A stretch of DNA of 35,578 nt from Flavimaricola sp. (lineage in GTDB: Bacteria; Pseudomonadota; Alphaproteobacteria; Rhodobacterales; Rhodobacteraceae), in NCBI GenBank assembly GCA_029255105.1, contig JAQWWH010000029.1, positions 1 to 35,578 of the forward strand. The letters are read 5' to 3'. Each line of letters starts with the position of its first letter. Position 1 is the first letter of the stretch. Shown piece by piece: positions 8,850 through 18,043 of this stretch. The notes beneath the pieces are model-generated. The model was not told the origin of the DNA, made no database searches, and was given only the letters and a program-made list of their open reading frames with translations. Made by a program: the position numbers and the translations under genes.

Positions 8850-10663
8850 CTGGCGCGGGCCTGGCGTTTACGCTCGTGGGGGTCGAGGAAGCGTTTGCGC
8901 AGACGGATGGCGTTGGGCGTCACTTCGACCAGCTCGTCATCGTCGATATAGGCAATCGCTTGCTCAAGGCTCATGATGACCGGCGGGGTCAGGCGGACGG
9001 CCTCGTCCGTGCCAGAGGCGCGGACGTTGGTCAGCTGCTTGCCCTTGAGCGGGTTCACATCAAGGTCGTTTTCACGGCTATGCTCGCCAATGATCATACC
9101 TTCGTAGACCGGATCTTGCGGCACTACGAACATCTTGCCGCGATCCTCAAGCTTCCAAAGCGAATAGGCGACGGCAGTGCCCGATCCCATTGAGACCAGA
9201 ACGCCCTGACGACGGCCCTGAATCGGGCCGCGATGAGGGGTCCAGCCGTGGAAGATGCGGTTCAGGACGCCAGAACCACGGGTATCGGTCAGGAATTCAC
9301 CGTGATAGCCGATCAGGCCACGCGACGGGACATGGGCGATTATGCGGGTCTTGCCGACACCGGCAGGCTTCATCTCGACCAGGTCGCCCTTGCGGGGTCC
9401 GGTCAGCTTTTCGACAACAGCGCCGGTGTATTCGTCATCGACGTCAACGGTCACTTCCTCGACGGGTTCCATCCGGACCCCGCCTTCGTCCTTGAAAATC
9501 ACCTGCGGGCGCGAAATCGAAAGCTCGAATCCTTCGCGGCGCATGTTTTCGATCAGGACGCCCATCTGCAATTCGCCACGGCCCGACACCTCAAAGGCCT
9601 CGCCACCGGGGGTGTCGGCGATCTTGATCGCCACGTTCACCTCGGCTTCGCGCATCAGACGCTCGCGGATGACGCGGGACTGAACCTTTTTGCCATCACG
9701 GCCTGCGAGGGGCGAATCGTTGATACCGAAGGTCACGGTGATGGTTGGCGGATCGATGGGCTGCGACGGGATCGGAATGTCGTTCGACAGATCGCAGATC
9801 GTGTCGGCCACAGTCGCCTTGGTCATGCCCGCCAGCGTCACGATGTCGCCAGCCTCAGCCGCGTCGATGGGCTGCTGGGACAGGCCGCGGAAAGCCAGGA
9901 TCTTGGACACGCGGAACTGCTCAAGCTTTTCGCCATTACGGCTAAGCGCCTTGACGGTTTCGCCGGCGCGCAGCGTGCCAGCCTCGACCCGACCGGTCAG
10001 GATACGACCGATAAAGGGGTCGGCGGACAGGGTGGTCGCAAGCATGCGGAACGGCTGATCCTTGGCGGCCTGCTGCTTGGGCGATCCTACGTGGCTGATG
10101 ATCAGGTCGAACAGTGCTGTCAGGTCCTTGCGCGGACCCTCAAGGGTCGTATCGGCCCAGCCAGCGCGGCCAGAGGCGTAAAGGTGCGGGAAATCAAGCT
10201 GTTCATCCGTCGCGCCAAGGTTGGCGAAAAGGTCAAAACATTCGTCCAGCGCGCGGTCAGGCTCTGCGTCGGCCTTGTCGACCTTGTTCAGCACGACAAT
10301 CGGCTTGAGGCCAAGGGCAAGCGCCTTGGCGGTCACGAATTTGGTCTGTGGCATCGGGCCTTCGGCGGCATCGACAAGAAGGACAACGCCGTCGACCATC
10401 GACAGAATACGCTCAACCTCGCCACCGAAATCGGCGTGGCCGGGGGTGTCGACGATGTTGATGCGGATACCGTCATGTTCGACCGAGGTACACTTGGCAA
10501 GGATGGTGATCCCGCGCTCGCGTTCGATGTCGTTGGAATCCATGGCACGTTCGGTCGTTGCCTGATTCTCGCGGTAGGTGCCGGATTGCTTGAGCAGTTC
10601 GTCCACCAGCGTCGTCTTGCCGTGGTCAACGTGTGCGATGATCGCGATATTGCGAATGTCCAT
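8846..10663 (-). CDS. typA: ribosome-associated GTPase TypA/BipA
   Basis: A 605-residue translational GTPase of normal family length. It binds ribosomes in the manner of EF-G/LepA and supports assembly and growth under stress. G motifs are clear: [15 protein letters not shown] (G1), the ERERGITI switch, [15 protein letters not shown] (G3) and NKVDKADA (G4). The later half holds the BipA-specific [31 protein letters not shown] and [11 protein letters not shown] segments. ATG 10663 begins [16 protein letters not shown], as in the family. The gene lies 188 bases downstream of icd on the same strand, and its stop overlaps that of the convergent MOSC gene. Confidence 0.97.
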   Translation of the reverse strand: MDIRNIAIIAHVDHGKTTLVDELLKQSGTYRENQATTERAMDSNDIERERGITILAKCTSVEHDGIRINIVDTPGHADFGGEVERILSMVDGVVLLVDAAEGPMPQTKFVTAKALALGLKPIVVLNKVDKADAEPDRALDECFDLFANLGATDEQLDFPHLYASGRAGWADTTLEGPRKDLTALFDLIISHVGSPKQQAAKDQPFRMLATTLSADPFIGRILTGRVEAGTLRAGETVKALSRNGEKLEQFRVSKILAFRGLSQQPIDAAEAGDIVTLAGMTKATVADTICDLSNDIPIPSQPIDPPTITVTFGINDSPLAGRDGKKVQSRVIRERLMREAEVNVAIKIADTPGGEAFEVSGRGELQMGVLIENMRREGFELSISRPQVIFKDEGGVRMEPVEEVTVDVDDEYTGAVVEKLTGPRKGDLVEMKPAGVGKTRIIAHVPSRGLIGYHGEFLTDTRGSGVLNRIFHGWTPHRGPIQGRRQGVLVSMGSGTAVAYSLWKLEDRGKMFVVPQDPVYEGMIIGEHSRENDLDVNPLKGKQLTNVRASGTDEAVRLTPPVIMSLEQAIAYIDDDELVEVTPNAIRLRKRFLDPHERKRQARAS

Positions 10664-10851
10664 GAGTCATGCCTTTTTCGGAGTTGATCGGCCCTTACCG
10701 TGCAATTGCAGAAAAGGCTAGAAGAAAGGCCACCCGCCTCTGTTGTTGCGCAGCGTCGCGACAAAGGGGCCGCGACACTGGCCTTTTGCACAGGGGCCGT
10801 GCAACCGCCGCGATGGACGCCGGTCGCAGGTTTGGCCTTGGCCAGGGTGGC

Positions 10852-12063
10852 CTAGCTGAGGGCCTTGTTCAGATAGGCGTCGACCTTTTCAAGGTAGCCC
10901 ATCGTTGTCAGCCATTTCTGTTCGGGCCCGACAAGCAGGGCGAGGTCCTTGGTCATGTGGCCATCCTCGACTGCCTGAACGGTGGCCTTTTCCAGCGTGT
11001 CGGCAAACTTGGCCAGTTGCACATTACCGTCCAGCTTGGCCCGATGCTTTAACCCGCCGGTCCAGGCGTAGATCGAGGCGATCGAATTGGTCGATGTCGC
11101 CTCGCCCTTCTGGTGCTGGCGGTAATGGCGGGTGACGGTGCCGTGGGCGGCCTCAGCCTCGACCACCTTGCCATCGGGCGTCATCAGTACAGAGGTCATC
11201 AGGCCGAGCGAACCGAAGCCCTGCGCCACCGTATCGGACTGCACATCGCCGTCGTAATTCTTGCAGGCCCAGACATAGCCGCCCGACCATTTGAGGGCCG
11301 AGGCCACCATGTCATCGATCAGCCGGTGTTCGTAGGTGATGCCGGCCTGCTTGAACCTATCGGCGAACTCTTCCTCATAGACCTTTTGGAACAGGTCCTT
11401 GAAGCGGCCATCATAGGCCTTGAGGATCGTGTTCTTCGTCGACAGGTACACCGGCCAGCCAAGGTTCAGACCATAGTTCATGGAGGCGCGGGCAAAGTCG
11501 ATGATGCTTTCATCAAGGTTGTACATCGCCATGGCGACACCGGCGCCGGGGGATTGGAACACCTCGCGTTCGATCACCTCGCCGTCGTCGCCGACGAATT
11601 TGAGGGTCAGCGTTCCCTTGCCCGGAAAGCGGAAATCGGTGGCGCGGTATTGGTCGCCGTAAGCATGGCGGCCGACCACGATGGGCTGGGTCCAGCCGGG
11701 GACAAGACGGGGAACGTTGCGGCAGATGATGGGCTGGCGGAAGATCACACCGCCCAGGATGTTGCGGATCGTCCCGTTGGGCGATCGCCACATTTGTTTG
11801 AGCCCGAATTCCTCGACCCGGGCCTCATCGGGGGTGATGGTGGCGCATTTGATGCCGACCCCGTGTTCCTTGATCGCATAGGCCGCATCAACCGTGATCT
11901 GGTCATCGGTGGCGTCGCGCACCTCCATCCCCAAGTCATAGTACTTCAGGTCGATGTCGAGGTAGGGAAGGATCAGCTTTTGCTTGATAAAGTCCCAGAT
12001 GATCCGGGTCATTTCATCGCCGTCAAGCTCGACGACCGGGTTGGCAACCTTGATCTTGGTCAT
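10852..12063 (-). CDS. icd: isocitrate dehydrogenase (NADP+), homodimeric eukaryotic-like type
   Basis: A 403-residue enzyme that oxidatively decarboxylates isocitrate to 2-oxoglutarate in the TCA cycle. It starts [23 protein letters not shown], then [23 protein letters not shown] (substrate-binding Ser/Asn/Arg loop) and [19 protein letters not shown] (cofactor loop), all typical of the type II NADP-IDH found in alphaproteobacteria and eukaryotic organelles. An in-frame GTG at 12075 would add four residues. ATG 12063 is chosen because GGAG lies 7 bases before it and the family begins at this point. A promoter with a repeated GTATAC motif sits just upstream. Confidence 0.97.
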   Translation of the reverse strand: MTKIKVANPVVELDGDEMTRIIWDFIKQKLILPYLDIDLKYYDLGMEVRDATDDQITVDAAYAIKEHGVGIKCATITPDEARVEEFGLKQMWRSPNGTIRNILGGVIFRQPIICRNVPRLVPGWTQPIVVGRHAYGDQYRATDFRFPGKGTLTLKFVGDDGEVIEREVFQSPGAGVAMAMYNLDESIIDFARASMNYGLNLGWPVYLSTKNTILKAYDGRFKDLFQKVYEEEFADRFKQAGITYEHRLIDDMVASALKWSGGYVWACKNYDGDVQSDTVAQGFGSLGLMTSVLMTPDGKVVEAEAAHGTVTRHYRQHQKGEATSTNSIASIYAWTGGLKHRAKLDGNVQLAKFADTLEKATVQAVEDGHMTKDLALLVGPEQKWLTTMGYLEKVDAYLNKALS

Positions 12064-12125
12064 GGGGGTCTCCACTGGCGCTGGTTTGCCCCCTCATAGG
12101 CCGTTTCACCGTCCTTTGGAAGGGT

Positions 12126-12165
12126 TGTATACGATTGTATACACTATTTCGCTGCGCTGCGGCAA
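12126..12165 (-). promoter_or_regulatory. probable icd promoter with repeated TTGTATAC motif
   Basis: On the minus strand TTGCCG (12160-12165) and TATACA (12136-12141) are separated by 18 bases, giving a reasonable sigma70 promoter about 65 bases before the icd start. On the plus strand TTGTATAC occurs twice, at 12125-12132 and 12135-12142, exactly ten bases apart. One copy covers the -10 and the other the likely start point. This is the layout of an operator for a dimeric repressor, possibly GntR-like, but the regulator is not identified. Confidence 0.5.
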
Positions 12166-12188
12166 GGTTTTGCTCGTCCGTTGGGCTG

Positions 12189-12776
12189 TCAGCCTGCAGA
12201 ATGGGCGCCAAACCAGTCGTCGATCCGCTGTTTGAGCTGGGCCCAAAGGGCAGGGGCGCCGCGCCGGACCTTTACCCCGACCCGGGTTTCAAGCTGTTCG
12301 GGGGTCACTTTGTATTCGGGCCAGGTGCCGCCACCTGATTCGAGGTTGGCCATGACGGGCTGCACCCGGTCGACGCTTTTGGCAAAGACGGCGTCCGGGG
12401 TTTCGGCGGCCTCAAACTCTTCCCACAAGGCGCGCAGGCTGTCGCGTTGGTCGGCGGGCAGCATGCCAAAGAGGCGGTCGGCGGCCAGCTGTTCGATCCG
12501 CGCCATCTCAGCCACGTCATGATCGCCGTGAATGGGGTTGTCGCCCGCGTCGATCTCAACAAGGTCGTGAATGAGAAGCATGCGGATCACCCGGTCGATG
12601 TTAACCGGGGCGATGGCATGTTCTTGCAGGATCAGGGCGTAGAGCGCGATGTGCCAGCTATGCTCGCCCGAGTTCTCGCGGCGCGATCCGTCGCAAAGCG
12701 TCGTGCCGCGCAGGACCGACTTGAGGCGGTCGGCCTCGTTGAGAAAATCGAACTGGGCGGTCAGGCGGTCGGACAT
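12189..12776 (-). CDS. HD domain phosphohydrolase, YfbR/HDDC2-like
   Basis: A 195-residue protein with the metal-binding HD pattern. His39 lies in GEHSWH, His70-Asp71 in LLIHDLVEIDAGD, and a further Asp follows at the end of the domain (SVDRVQPVM). This arrangement is that of the HDDC2/YfbR group, whose studied members are 5'-deoxynucleotidases; the substrate here is inferred only from that group. AAAGGAGAG precedes ATG 12776. The gene lies 26 bases downstream of a small same-strand gene and upstream of icd, but icd appears to have its own promoter. Confidence 0.82.
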   Translation of the reverse strand: MSDRLTAQFDFLNEADRLKSVLRGTTLCDGSRRENSGEHSWHIALYALILQEHAIAPVNIDRVIRMLLIHDLVEIDAGDNPIHGDHDVAEMARIEQLAADRLFGMLPADQRDSLRALWEEFEAAETPDAVFAKSVDRVQPVMANLESGGGTWPEYKVTPEQLETRVGVKVRRGAPALWAQLKQRIDDWFGAHSAG

Positions 12777-12802
12777 AGGCTCTCCTTTTAGCGGGGTGAG
12801 TG

Positions 12803-13099
12803 CTAGTGGCCGCCAGTCCCGTCATCCGCTGCGTTCATGATCTTTTGGTTCGAGATATCAATTTCTGGTCCAACGGCCACCCCTTGGGGGGCCTTGGCCA
12901 ACTGGGCCTCAATGAATTTGCGCGCCCGTTCAGCGGCAAGGCGGACGCGGACCGCTGTCAGATAGGCCTCTTGTGTGGTGGTCGACGTATCGCCAAGCGT
13001 TTTTGACACCTGTTCGATCAGGCCCGGGTCGCCAAGCCGTTTGGCCGCCGCGATGGCATCACGGGCCAGCTCGTCTGCAAGATCCTCAACCACGCCCAT
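12803..13099 (-). CDS. conserved hypothetical small helical protein
   Basis: A 98-residue protein starting MGVVEDLADELARDAIAAAKR. It is not assigned to a named family. Residues 1-65 are almost entirely predicted amphipathic helix, rich in Ala, Arg and Glu, and a Pro/Gly-containing polar tail follows. There is no signal peptide, membrane segment or metal motif. The codon pattern matches its neighbours and the ribosome site is weak. It probably forms a short transcript with the HD-domain gene 26 bases downstream. No function is proposed. Confidence 0.7.
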   Translation of the reverse strand: MGVVEDLADELARDAIAAAKRLGDPGLIEQVSKTLGDTSTTTQEAYLTAVRVRLAAERARKFIEAQLAKAPQGVAVGPEIDISNQKIMNAADDGTGGH

Positions 13100-13163
13100 A
13101 ACACGACCCTGCCTCTGCCTGAAAATATCGCCTTTGAATGGCCATATCCTAGCGGGTCAGGTC

Positions 13164-13188
13164 CCGGGGCGAAAGCGGCTCGCCCCGG
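13164..13188 (-). terminator. hairpin after the alpha/beta hydrolase gene
   Basis: A perfect 9-bp GC-rich stem (13164-13172 with 13180-13188, 7-base loop) begins 12 bases after the hydrolase stop on the minus strand. No T tract follows, so it may work only with Rho or as an mRNA 3'-end stabiliser. Confidence 0.45.
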
Positions 13189-13200
13189 ATAACTGCGATC

Positions 13201-13854
13201 TTATCGGCTGTTTTCCGTCAGGCGGCGGCGAACGTAGGTTTTGACCGTGTCGATCATCGTGTCCATGTGCGGGTCTTCAAAGAAATGGCCCGCCCCTTCG
13301 ACGACATCATGGGTGACGGTGATGCCCTTTTGCTCGTGCAGCTTGCCCACCAGATTGACGGTGTCCTGAGGCGGCGCGACCCGGTCGGCAGTGCCGTTGA
13401 TGACAAGGCCGGATGACGGGCAGGGGGCCAGGAACGAAAAGTCGTACATGTTGGCTGGCGGTGAGACCGAGATGAACCCGGTGATCTCGGGCCGGCGCAT
13501 CAAAAGCTGCATGCCGATCCAGGCGCCAAAGGAAAAGCCGGCGACCCAGCAATGTTTGGAATTGGTATTCATCGACTGCAGGTAGTCGAGGGCGGATGCG
13601 GCATCCGACAGCTCTCCTATGCCTTGGTCGTATTCCCCCTGGCTGCGCCCGACACCTCGGAAGTTGAAGCGAAGGACGGTGAAGCCCATCTGGTAGAAGG
13701 CATAGTGCAGGTTATACACCACCCGGTTATTCATCGTGCCGCCAAACTGCGGGTGTGGATGCAAGACAATGGCGATCGGGGCGTCCCGGTCCTTTTGGGG
13801 ATGGTATCGGCCTTCAAGCCGGCCTTCGGGACCGGGGAAGATGACTTCGGGCAT
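13201..13854 (-). CDS. alpha/beta hydrolase
   Basis: A 217-residue cytosolic alpha/beta-hydrolase starting MPEVIFPGPEGRLEGRYHP. The order is typical: LHPHPQFGGTMNN (oxyanion region), LRFNFRGVGRSQG, the nucleophile elbow GFSFGA with its Ser, the acid-bearing NGTADRVAPP, and the histidine in EGAGHFFED. It resembles a conserved proteobacterial group often annotated as dienelactone-hydrolase-like, but no substrate can be named. AAGGAT lies before ATG 13854. The gene is divergent from iscR. In related bacteria such a hydrolase commonly adjoins the suf operon (family memory, not shown here). Confidence 0.85.
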   Translation of the reverse strand: MPEVIFPGPEGRLEGRYHPQKDRDAPIAIVLHPHPQFGGTMNNRVVYNLHYAFYQMGFTVLRFNFRGVGRSQGEYDQGIGELSDAASALDYLQSMNTNSKHCWVAGFSFGAWIGMQLLMRRPEITGFISVSPPANMYDFSFLAPCPSSGLVINGTADRVAPPQDTVNLVGKLHEQKGITVTHDVVEGAGHFFEDPHMDTMIDTVKTYVRRRLTENSR

Positions 13855-13913
13855 GGATGATCCTTGCAGCTTACTGGGCGGGGCGTCCGCTCTTTGAGGG
13901 GGCTTTCAATTTC

Positions 13914-13950
13914 TTGACAGAAATTATCAGGCACCTTAGAATGTTTCTAA
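13914..13950 (+). promoter_or_regulatory. suf operon promoter with Irr/ICE-like palindrome
   Basis: TTGACA (13914-13919) and TAGAAT (13937-13942) are 17 bases apart, an almost ideal sigma70 promoter. The -10 is embedded in the perfect palindrome TTAGAA-TGT-TTCTAA (13936-13950), which fits the ICE motif bound by the heme-responsive regulator Irr in alphaproteobacteria. The spacer segment ATTATCAGG between the promoter elements may be part of an IscR (Iron-Rhodo) site, but I could not confirm its consensus from memory. A factor bound to the palindrome would block RNA polymerase. The leader to iscR is about 160 bases long. Confidence 0.75.
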
Positions 13951-14112
13951 ACTCCGCGATGGCCCGCATGAGAACTTTGACCGAAGTAATCAGCGTGCCG
14001 GGTAACGTCAATGGAATTGCGCCCCGGCAATGCTGTGGAGCGATTGTGCGCATGGGTCCCGGAGTGCCCGCTGGTCGGGCCAATACCGGTCCGCAAGCCG
14101 ATTGAGGATGAC

Positions 14113-14571
14113 ATGAAGCTTTCGACCAAAGGCCGTTACGCGATGGTGGCCCTGACGGATCTGGCAATGCAACCCGATGGGATGCTGGTGTCCTTGGGTG
14201 AGATTTCCCGCCGCCAGGATGTGTCCTTGCCATACTTGGAGCAGTTGTTCGTCAAGCTGCGCCGCGAAGGTCTGGTCGACTCAGTCCGGGGCCCGGGCGG
14301 AGGTTACCGCCTGGCAAGGCCGGCATCGGACATCCGGGTGGTCGATATCCTTGCCGCCGTGGATGAGACAGTCAGCGCTATGCACAAAGGGGCAGGGGCG
14401 TCGGGTGCGGCCTCGGGCTCCAAGGCGCAGTCGTTGACCAACCGGCTGTGGGAGGGCCTGTCGGCGCAGGTCTATGTGTTCCTGCACCAGACCCGGTTGT
14501 CGGACGTGGTGAGCAATACTTTGGCCCCTTGTCCTGCCGTGCCCTCATTGCTTGAGGTGGTCGATGATTGA
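14113..14571 (+). CDS. iscR: Rrf2-family iron-sulfur regulator IscR, single-cysteine type
   Basis: A 152-residue winged-helix regulator starting MKLSTKGRYAMVALTDLAMQ, with the Rrf2 recognition region ISRRQDVSLPYLEQLFVKLR and wing PGGGYRLARP. E. coli IscR uses three clustered cysteines for its 2Fe-2S cluster. Here that region (HKGAGASGAASGSK) has none, and the only cysteine is Cys140 near the C-terminus. R. sphaeroides IscR is reported to have the same single-Cys design, so this is a lineage trait rather than damage. The start at 14113 is supported by the conserved N-terminus; a frame open back to 14011 is ignored. It heads the suf operon and probably represses it when cluster-loaded. Confidence 0.92.
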   Translation: MKLSTKGRYAMVALTDLAMQPDGMLVSLGEISRRQDVSLPYLEQLFVKLRREGLVDSVRGPGGGYRLARPASDIRVVDILAAVDETVSAMHKGAGASGAASGSKAQSLTNRLWEGLSAQVYVFLHQTRLSDVVSNTLAPCPAVPSLLEVVDD

Positions 14572-14581
14572 ACTGTGTACT

Positions 14582-14626
14582 GGGGGCGCTGCCCCCGCGC
14601 CTTTGGCGCCCCCCCGGGATATTTTT
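14582..14626 (+). other. overlapping alternative hairpins between iscR and the desulfurase gene
   Basis: The arm GGGGGCGC (14582-14589) can pair with GCCCCC at 14591-14596 (6 bp), leaving a second hairpin GCGCC-TTT-GGCGC (14597-14609). Alternatively it can pair with GCGCCCCC at 14606-14613 (8 bp). The structures exclude each other, and a short T run (14622-14626) follows. This could be a weak terminator or attenuator between iscR and the rest of suf. Similar C-rich blocks ending in GGGATATTTTT recur between genes in Rhodobacteraceae genomes, as I recall. Confidence 0.5.
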
Positions 14627-14649
14627 GATCCAAAGAAGGGGTGGGTGGT

Positions 14650-15693
14650 GTGAGCCGGACCTATCTAGACTTTAACGGCACAACGCCGCTGCGCCCAGAG
14701 GCGCGCGCCGCGATGATTGCGGCGATGGATGTGGTGGGCAATCCCTCCAGCGTTCATGCCGAAGGCCGCAAGGCCAAGGCTATCGTGGAGCGCGCGCGGG
14801 CGCAGATCGCCGCTGCCATGGGCGCGGGTGAGGCCGATGTCATCTTTACGTCTGGCGCGACCGAGGCGGCGGCGCTTGCGTTGTCCGGACGGGACCTGCA
14901 AGGGGCTGCGGTCGAGCATGAGGCTGTGGCGGCCTGGATTGATCCTGTCCTGCCGGTGGACAGCCTGGGCCGTGTCAGCGTGGCGGAACCGGAGAATGCG
15001 ACGCTGCAACTGGCCAATTCCGAGACCGGTGTGGTGCAGGACTTGCCCGGCGGTCTTGCGGTGAGTGATGTCACCCAAGGGTTCGGTAAACTGCCGTTTG
15101 CGTTTTCGTGGTCGGGCCTTGGCATGGCGCTGGCCTCGGCCCACAAGATCGGCGGTCCCAAGGGCACCGGCGTTCTGGTTATGCCGCGCGGGACCGATGT
15201 GGTCCCGATGATCCGCGGTGGTGGCCAGGAAATGGGCTGGCGGGCCGGTACCGAGAACGTGATTGCCATCGCCGGATTTGGCGCCGCTGCCGAGGCGGCA
15301 GCCCGCGATCTGGCCGATGGAATATGGGACAGGGTTGCGCAACTTAGAAATATTCTAGAAGAGGCCATTGAGGATCGCTGTCCTCAGACTATTTTTGTCG
15401 GGAAAGGCGCAACACGCCTGCCCAACACGACCTGTGTGATTGCGCCGGGCTGGAAAGGCGAGACGCAGGTGATGGCGATGGACCTTGCGGGCTTTGCCAT
15501 TTCGGCGGGATCGGCCTGTTCCAGTGGCAAGGTCCGGGAAAGCCGGGTGCTGCGCGCTATGGGCCATGACCCGGACCACTCCGGGCAGGCTATCCGGGTC
15601 TCATTGGGCCCGACGACGACTGAGGATGAGGTCATGCGCTTTGTGCGGGCCTGGACGAGTTCATACGACAAGCTGCGCACCCGCGTGGCATGA
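14650..15693 (+). CDS. class V aminotransferase, IscS/NifS-like cysteine desulfurase
   Basis: A 347-residue PLP enzyme that would release sulfur from cysteine for cluster assembly. Lys166 in [10 protein letters not shown] is the PLP lysine, and Cys290 in [11 protein letters not shown] is the persulfide cysteine in the long flexible loop of the IscS/NifS (group I) class. Several normally conserved positions vary: FNGTTPL for the usual DHNATTPL, and DVTQGFGK for DAAQALGK. The start is GTG at 14650, ten bases after GAAGG; an in-frame GTG at 14641 is possible. It is the second desulfurase of the operon besides sufS. Its stop overlaps an upstream in-frame ATG of sufB as ATGA. An ICE-like palindrome lies inside the gene at 15344-15358. 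Confidence 0.88.
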   Translation: MSRTYLDFNGTTPLRPEARAAMIAAMDVVGNPSSVHAEGRKAKAIVERARAQIAAAMGAGEADVIFTSGATEAAALALSGRDLQGAAVEHEAVAAWIDPVLPVDSLGRVSVAEPENATLQLANSETGVVQDLPGGLAVSDVTQGFGKLPFAFSWSGLGMALASAHKIGGPKGTGVLVMPRGTDVVPMIRGGGQEMGWRAGTENVIAIAGFGAAAEAAARDLADGIWDRVAQLRNILEEAIEDRCPQTIFVGKGATRLPNTTCVIAPGWKGETQVMAMDLAGFAISAGSACSSGKVRESRVLRAMGHDPDHSGQAIRVSLGPTTTEDEVMRFVRAWTSSYDKLRTRVA

Positions 15694-15707
15694 AAGAGAG
15701 GTCAGAC

Positions 15708-17222
15708 ATGGCGGCGTTGGATACAACGACAGAGGTCAAGGACGGTGTTGATCAGGAAACGGTCGATGCGGTGGCCAAGCTTTCTGGCAAGTATAAATAC
15801 GGCTGGAACACCGAGATCGAGATGGATTACGCCCCCAAAGGCGTGAACCCCGATATCGTGCGCCTGATCTCGGACAAGAACGAAGAGCCCGAGTGGATGA
15901 CCGAATGGCGCCTAGCCGCCTTTGCCCGCTGGGAGCAGATGGAAGAGCCGACCTGGGCGATGGTGAGCTATCCCAAGATCGACTTTCAGGACCAGTATTA
16001 CTATGCCCGCCCCAAAAGCATGGCCGAAAAACCAAAGTCGCTGGATGACGTCGACCCCAAGCTTTTGGAGACCTACAAAAAGCTCGGTATTCCGCTGAAA
16101 GAGCAGGCCATTCTGGCCGGTGTGGAAATGCCCGAGGAAGAGCGCCGGGTGGCCGTTGACGCGGTGTTTGACAGCGTTTCGGTTGGCACGACCTTTCAGG
16201 CGGAACTGAAGAAGGCTGGTGTGATCTTCTGCTCAATCTCGGAGGCGATCCGCGAGCATCCGGAACTGGTGCGCAAGTATCTGGGCAGCGTCGTGCCGCC
16301 CTCGGACAACTATTATGCGACCTTGAACACGGCCGTTTTTTCGGACGGTTCCTTCGTCTATGTGCCCCCCGGTGTGCGCTGCCCGATGGAGCTGTCGACC
16401 TATTTCCGCATCAATGCCGAGAACACCGGTCAGTTTGAGCGGACGCTGATCATTGCCGACAAGGGCAGCTATGTCAGCTATCTGGAAGGCTGCACCGCGC
16501 CCAAGCGGGACATTGCCCAGCTTCATGCCGCGGTGGTCGAGATCATCATCGAGGAAGACGCGGAAGTTAAATACTCCACCGTTCAGAACTGGTATCCGGG
16601 CGATGAAGAGGGCCGGGGTGGTATCTACAACTTTGTCACCAAGCGCGCCGATTGCCGGGGTGACCGGGCCAAGGTGATGTGGACTCAGGTCGAGACCGGG
16701 TCAGCGATCACCTGGAAGTACCCCTCCTGCATCCTGCGTGGCGACGACAGCCAGGGCGAGTTCTATTCGATCGCCATCGCCAACAACATGCAGCAGGCCG
16801 ATACCGGCACCAAGATGGTTCACCTGGGCAAGCGCACCAAGTCGCGCATCGTGTCCAAGGGGATTTCGGCCGGAAAGGCCCAGAACACCTACCGTGGTCT
16901 GGTCAGCATGCACCCCAAGGCCAAGGAATCGCGCAATTATACCCAGTGCGACAGCCTGTTGATCGGTGACAAATGCGGCGCCCATACGGTGCCCTATATC
17001 GAGGTGCGCAATAATTCGTCCCGTGTTGAGCATGAGGCGACGACTTCGAAGGTCGACGACGATCAGCTGTTCTATTGCCGTTCGCGCGGGATGGACGAGG
17101 AAGAGGCGGTGGCCTTGGTGGTGAACGGGTTCTGCAAAGAAGTGCTGCAGGCCCTGCCGATGGAATTCGCCATGGAAGCCCAGGCGCTTGTCGCGATCAG
17201 TCTTGAAGGTTCGGTGGGTTAG
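15708..17222 (+). CDS. sufB: Fe-S cluster assembly scaffold SufB
   Basis: A 504-residue SufB, the scaffold subunit of the cytosolic SufBC2D complex on which clusters are built. The beta-helix core is clear: [50 protein letters not shown] and the C-terminal [29 protein letters not shown]. The start at 15708 ([13 protein letters not shown]) follows AGAGAGG at a normal distance. A longer form from 15690 would add six residues and overlap the upstream stop. Length and motifs are complete. Confidence 0.97.
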   Translation: MAALDTTTEVKDGVDQETVDAVAKLSGKYKYGWNTEIEMDYAPKGVNPDIVRLISDKNEEPEWMTEWRLAAFARWEQMEEPTWAMVSYPKIDFQDQYYYARPKSMAEKPKSLDDVDPKLLETYKKLGIPLKEQAILAGVEMPEEERRVAVDAVFDSVSVGTTFQAELKKAGVIFCSISEAIREHPELVRKYLGSVVPPSDNYYATLNTAVFSDGSFVYVPPGVRCPMELSTYFRINAENTGQFERTLIIADKGSYVSYLEGCTAPKRDIAQLHAAVVEIIIEEDAEVKYSTVQNWYPGDEEGRGGIYNFVTKRADCRGDRAKVMWTQVETGSAITWKYPSCILRGDDSQGEFYSIAIANNMQQADTGTKMVHLGKRTKSRIVSKGISAGKAQNTYRGLVSMHPKAKESRNYTQCDSLLIGDKCGAHTVPYIEVRNNSSRVEHEATTSKVDDDQLFYCRSRGMDEEEAVALVVNGFCKEVLQALPMEFAMEAQALVAISLEGSVG

Positions 17223-17228
17223 TGCGCC

Positions 17229-17402
17229 ATGACGAAGGCTTTGCTTCCAGCCTTTTTGACGGGCGGCTTTTGCGCCCTGTTTGCGTTGGGGGTTGAGGCC
17301 GTCTTGCCGCCTGCGATGGGATATCAGGTGCCGGTTATTGCCGCGATTTCAGGGTTTTGCGGCAGCTTGTTCTCGCGCCTCGTCCTGCGCCGGAAAGGGT
17401 AG
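17229..17402 (+). CDS. small two-helix membrane protein in the suf operon
   Basis: A 57-residue frame from ATG 17229 (MTKALLPAFLTGGFCALFALG) to TAG 17400-17402. Two hydrophobic stretches, at about residues 6-26 and 33-52, are separated by a short loop with a Pro-Pro turn, and the C-terminus is basic (RLVLRRKG), suggesting it faces the cytosol. The gene is tightly packed, six bases after sufB and three before the next gene, which supports it as real. The family is unknown to me. Its place in the operon hints at a link to iron-sulfur assembly at the membrane, but nothing in the sequence proves that. Confidence 0.65.
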   Translation: MTKALLPAFLTGGFCALFALGVEAVLPPAMGYQVPVIAAISGFCGSLFSRLVLRRKG

Positions 17403-17405
17403 GTC

Positions 17406-18014
17406 ATGGCGGCGTTCGTAAAGCCGAGTTTTGACAAGGCCCCGGTCGTGACATTGCCGGAGGCCGAAGCGGCCTTTCTGCGCAAAGGGTACGAGGCGGC
17501 GCGGGTCATTCTGGAGTATGGCTGTGGCGGGTCGACGGTCATGGCGGCCGGGATGGCGGATAAAGTGGTCTGGTCGGTGGAAAGCGACGCAGATTGGGTC
17601 GACGGGCTGCGCGACTGGTTCGACCGCAACCCGCCGAAGGCCGACGTCACCCTTGTCCATGCGGACATCGGGCCGACGGGCAAATGGGGCAGACCGGTGG
17701 GGACGGCAAAGCACGCGCTTTACCATCACTACCCGCTGGATGTCTGGGACAGTGAAGGGTTCACCATGCCAGACACGGTCCTGATTGATGGCCGCTTTCG
17801 GGCGGCGTGTTTTCTGGCGGTGGCCTTTCGGGCGACGCAGCCCGTGACGGTCTACTTCGACGACTATGTCGACCGGCCGAAGTACCACGAGGTTGAACGT
17901 TTTGGCCCGCCTGTCGAAGTGGTGGGACGGATGGCACGGTTCGAGGTTGAACCAAAGCAGTTGAAGGCTCGCGATCTGGGCTGGATTATGGATGTCTTTG
18001 CCCGGGTGCAGTAA
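17406..18014 (+). CDS. putative SAM-dependent methyltransferase-like protein
   Basis: A 202-residue protein starting MAAFVKPSFDKAPVVTLPEAE. A Rossmann-type motif EYGCGGSTVMAA (about residues 37-48), an acidic strand end in VWSVESDADW, VTLVHADIG and the VLIDGRFRAACFLAVAF strand-helix resemble class I methyltransferases that act on or near glycans and small molecules. No target can be named, and an inactive binding role is possible. It sits between the small membrane gene and sufC in a compact operon. Its base composition is like its neighbours, so it is not an obvious late insertion. Confidence 0.65.
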   Translation: MAAFVKPSFDKAPVVTLPEAEAAFLRKGYEAARVILEYGCGGSTVMAAGMADKVVWSVESDADWVDGLRDWFDRNPPKADVTLVHADIGPTGKWGRPVGTAKHALYHHYPLDVWDSEGFTMPDTVLIDGRFRAACFLAVAFRATQPVTVYFDDYVDRPKYHEVERFGPPVEVVGRMARFEVEPKQLKARDLGWIMDVFARVQ

Positions 18015-18043
18015 CGCCCCGGCGATGTGGAATGGAGTGAAAG

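Noticed and set aside
9233..10687. 484-codon plus-strand frame opposite typA
   Set aside because: Mirror frame of a full-length, motif-complete typA; its product looks like antisense composition.
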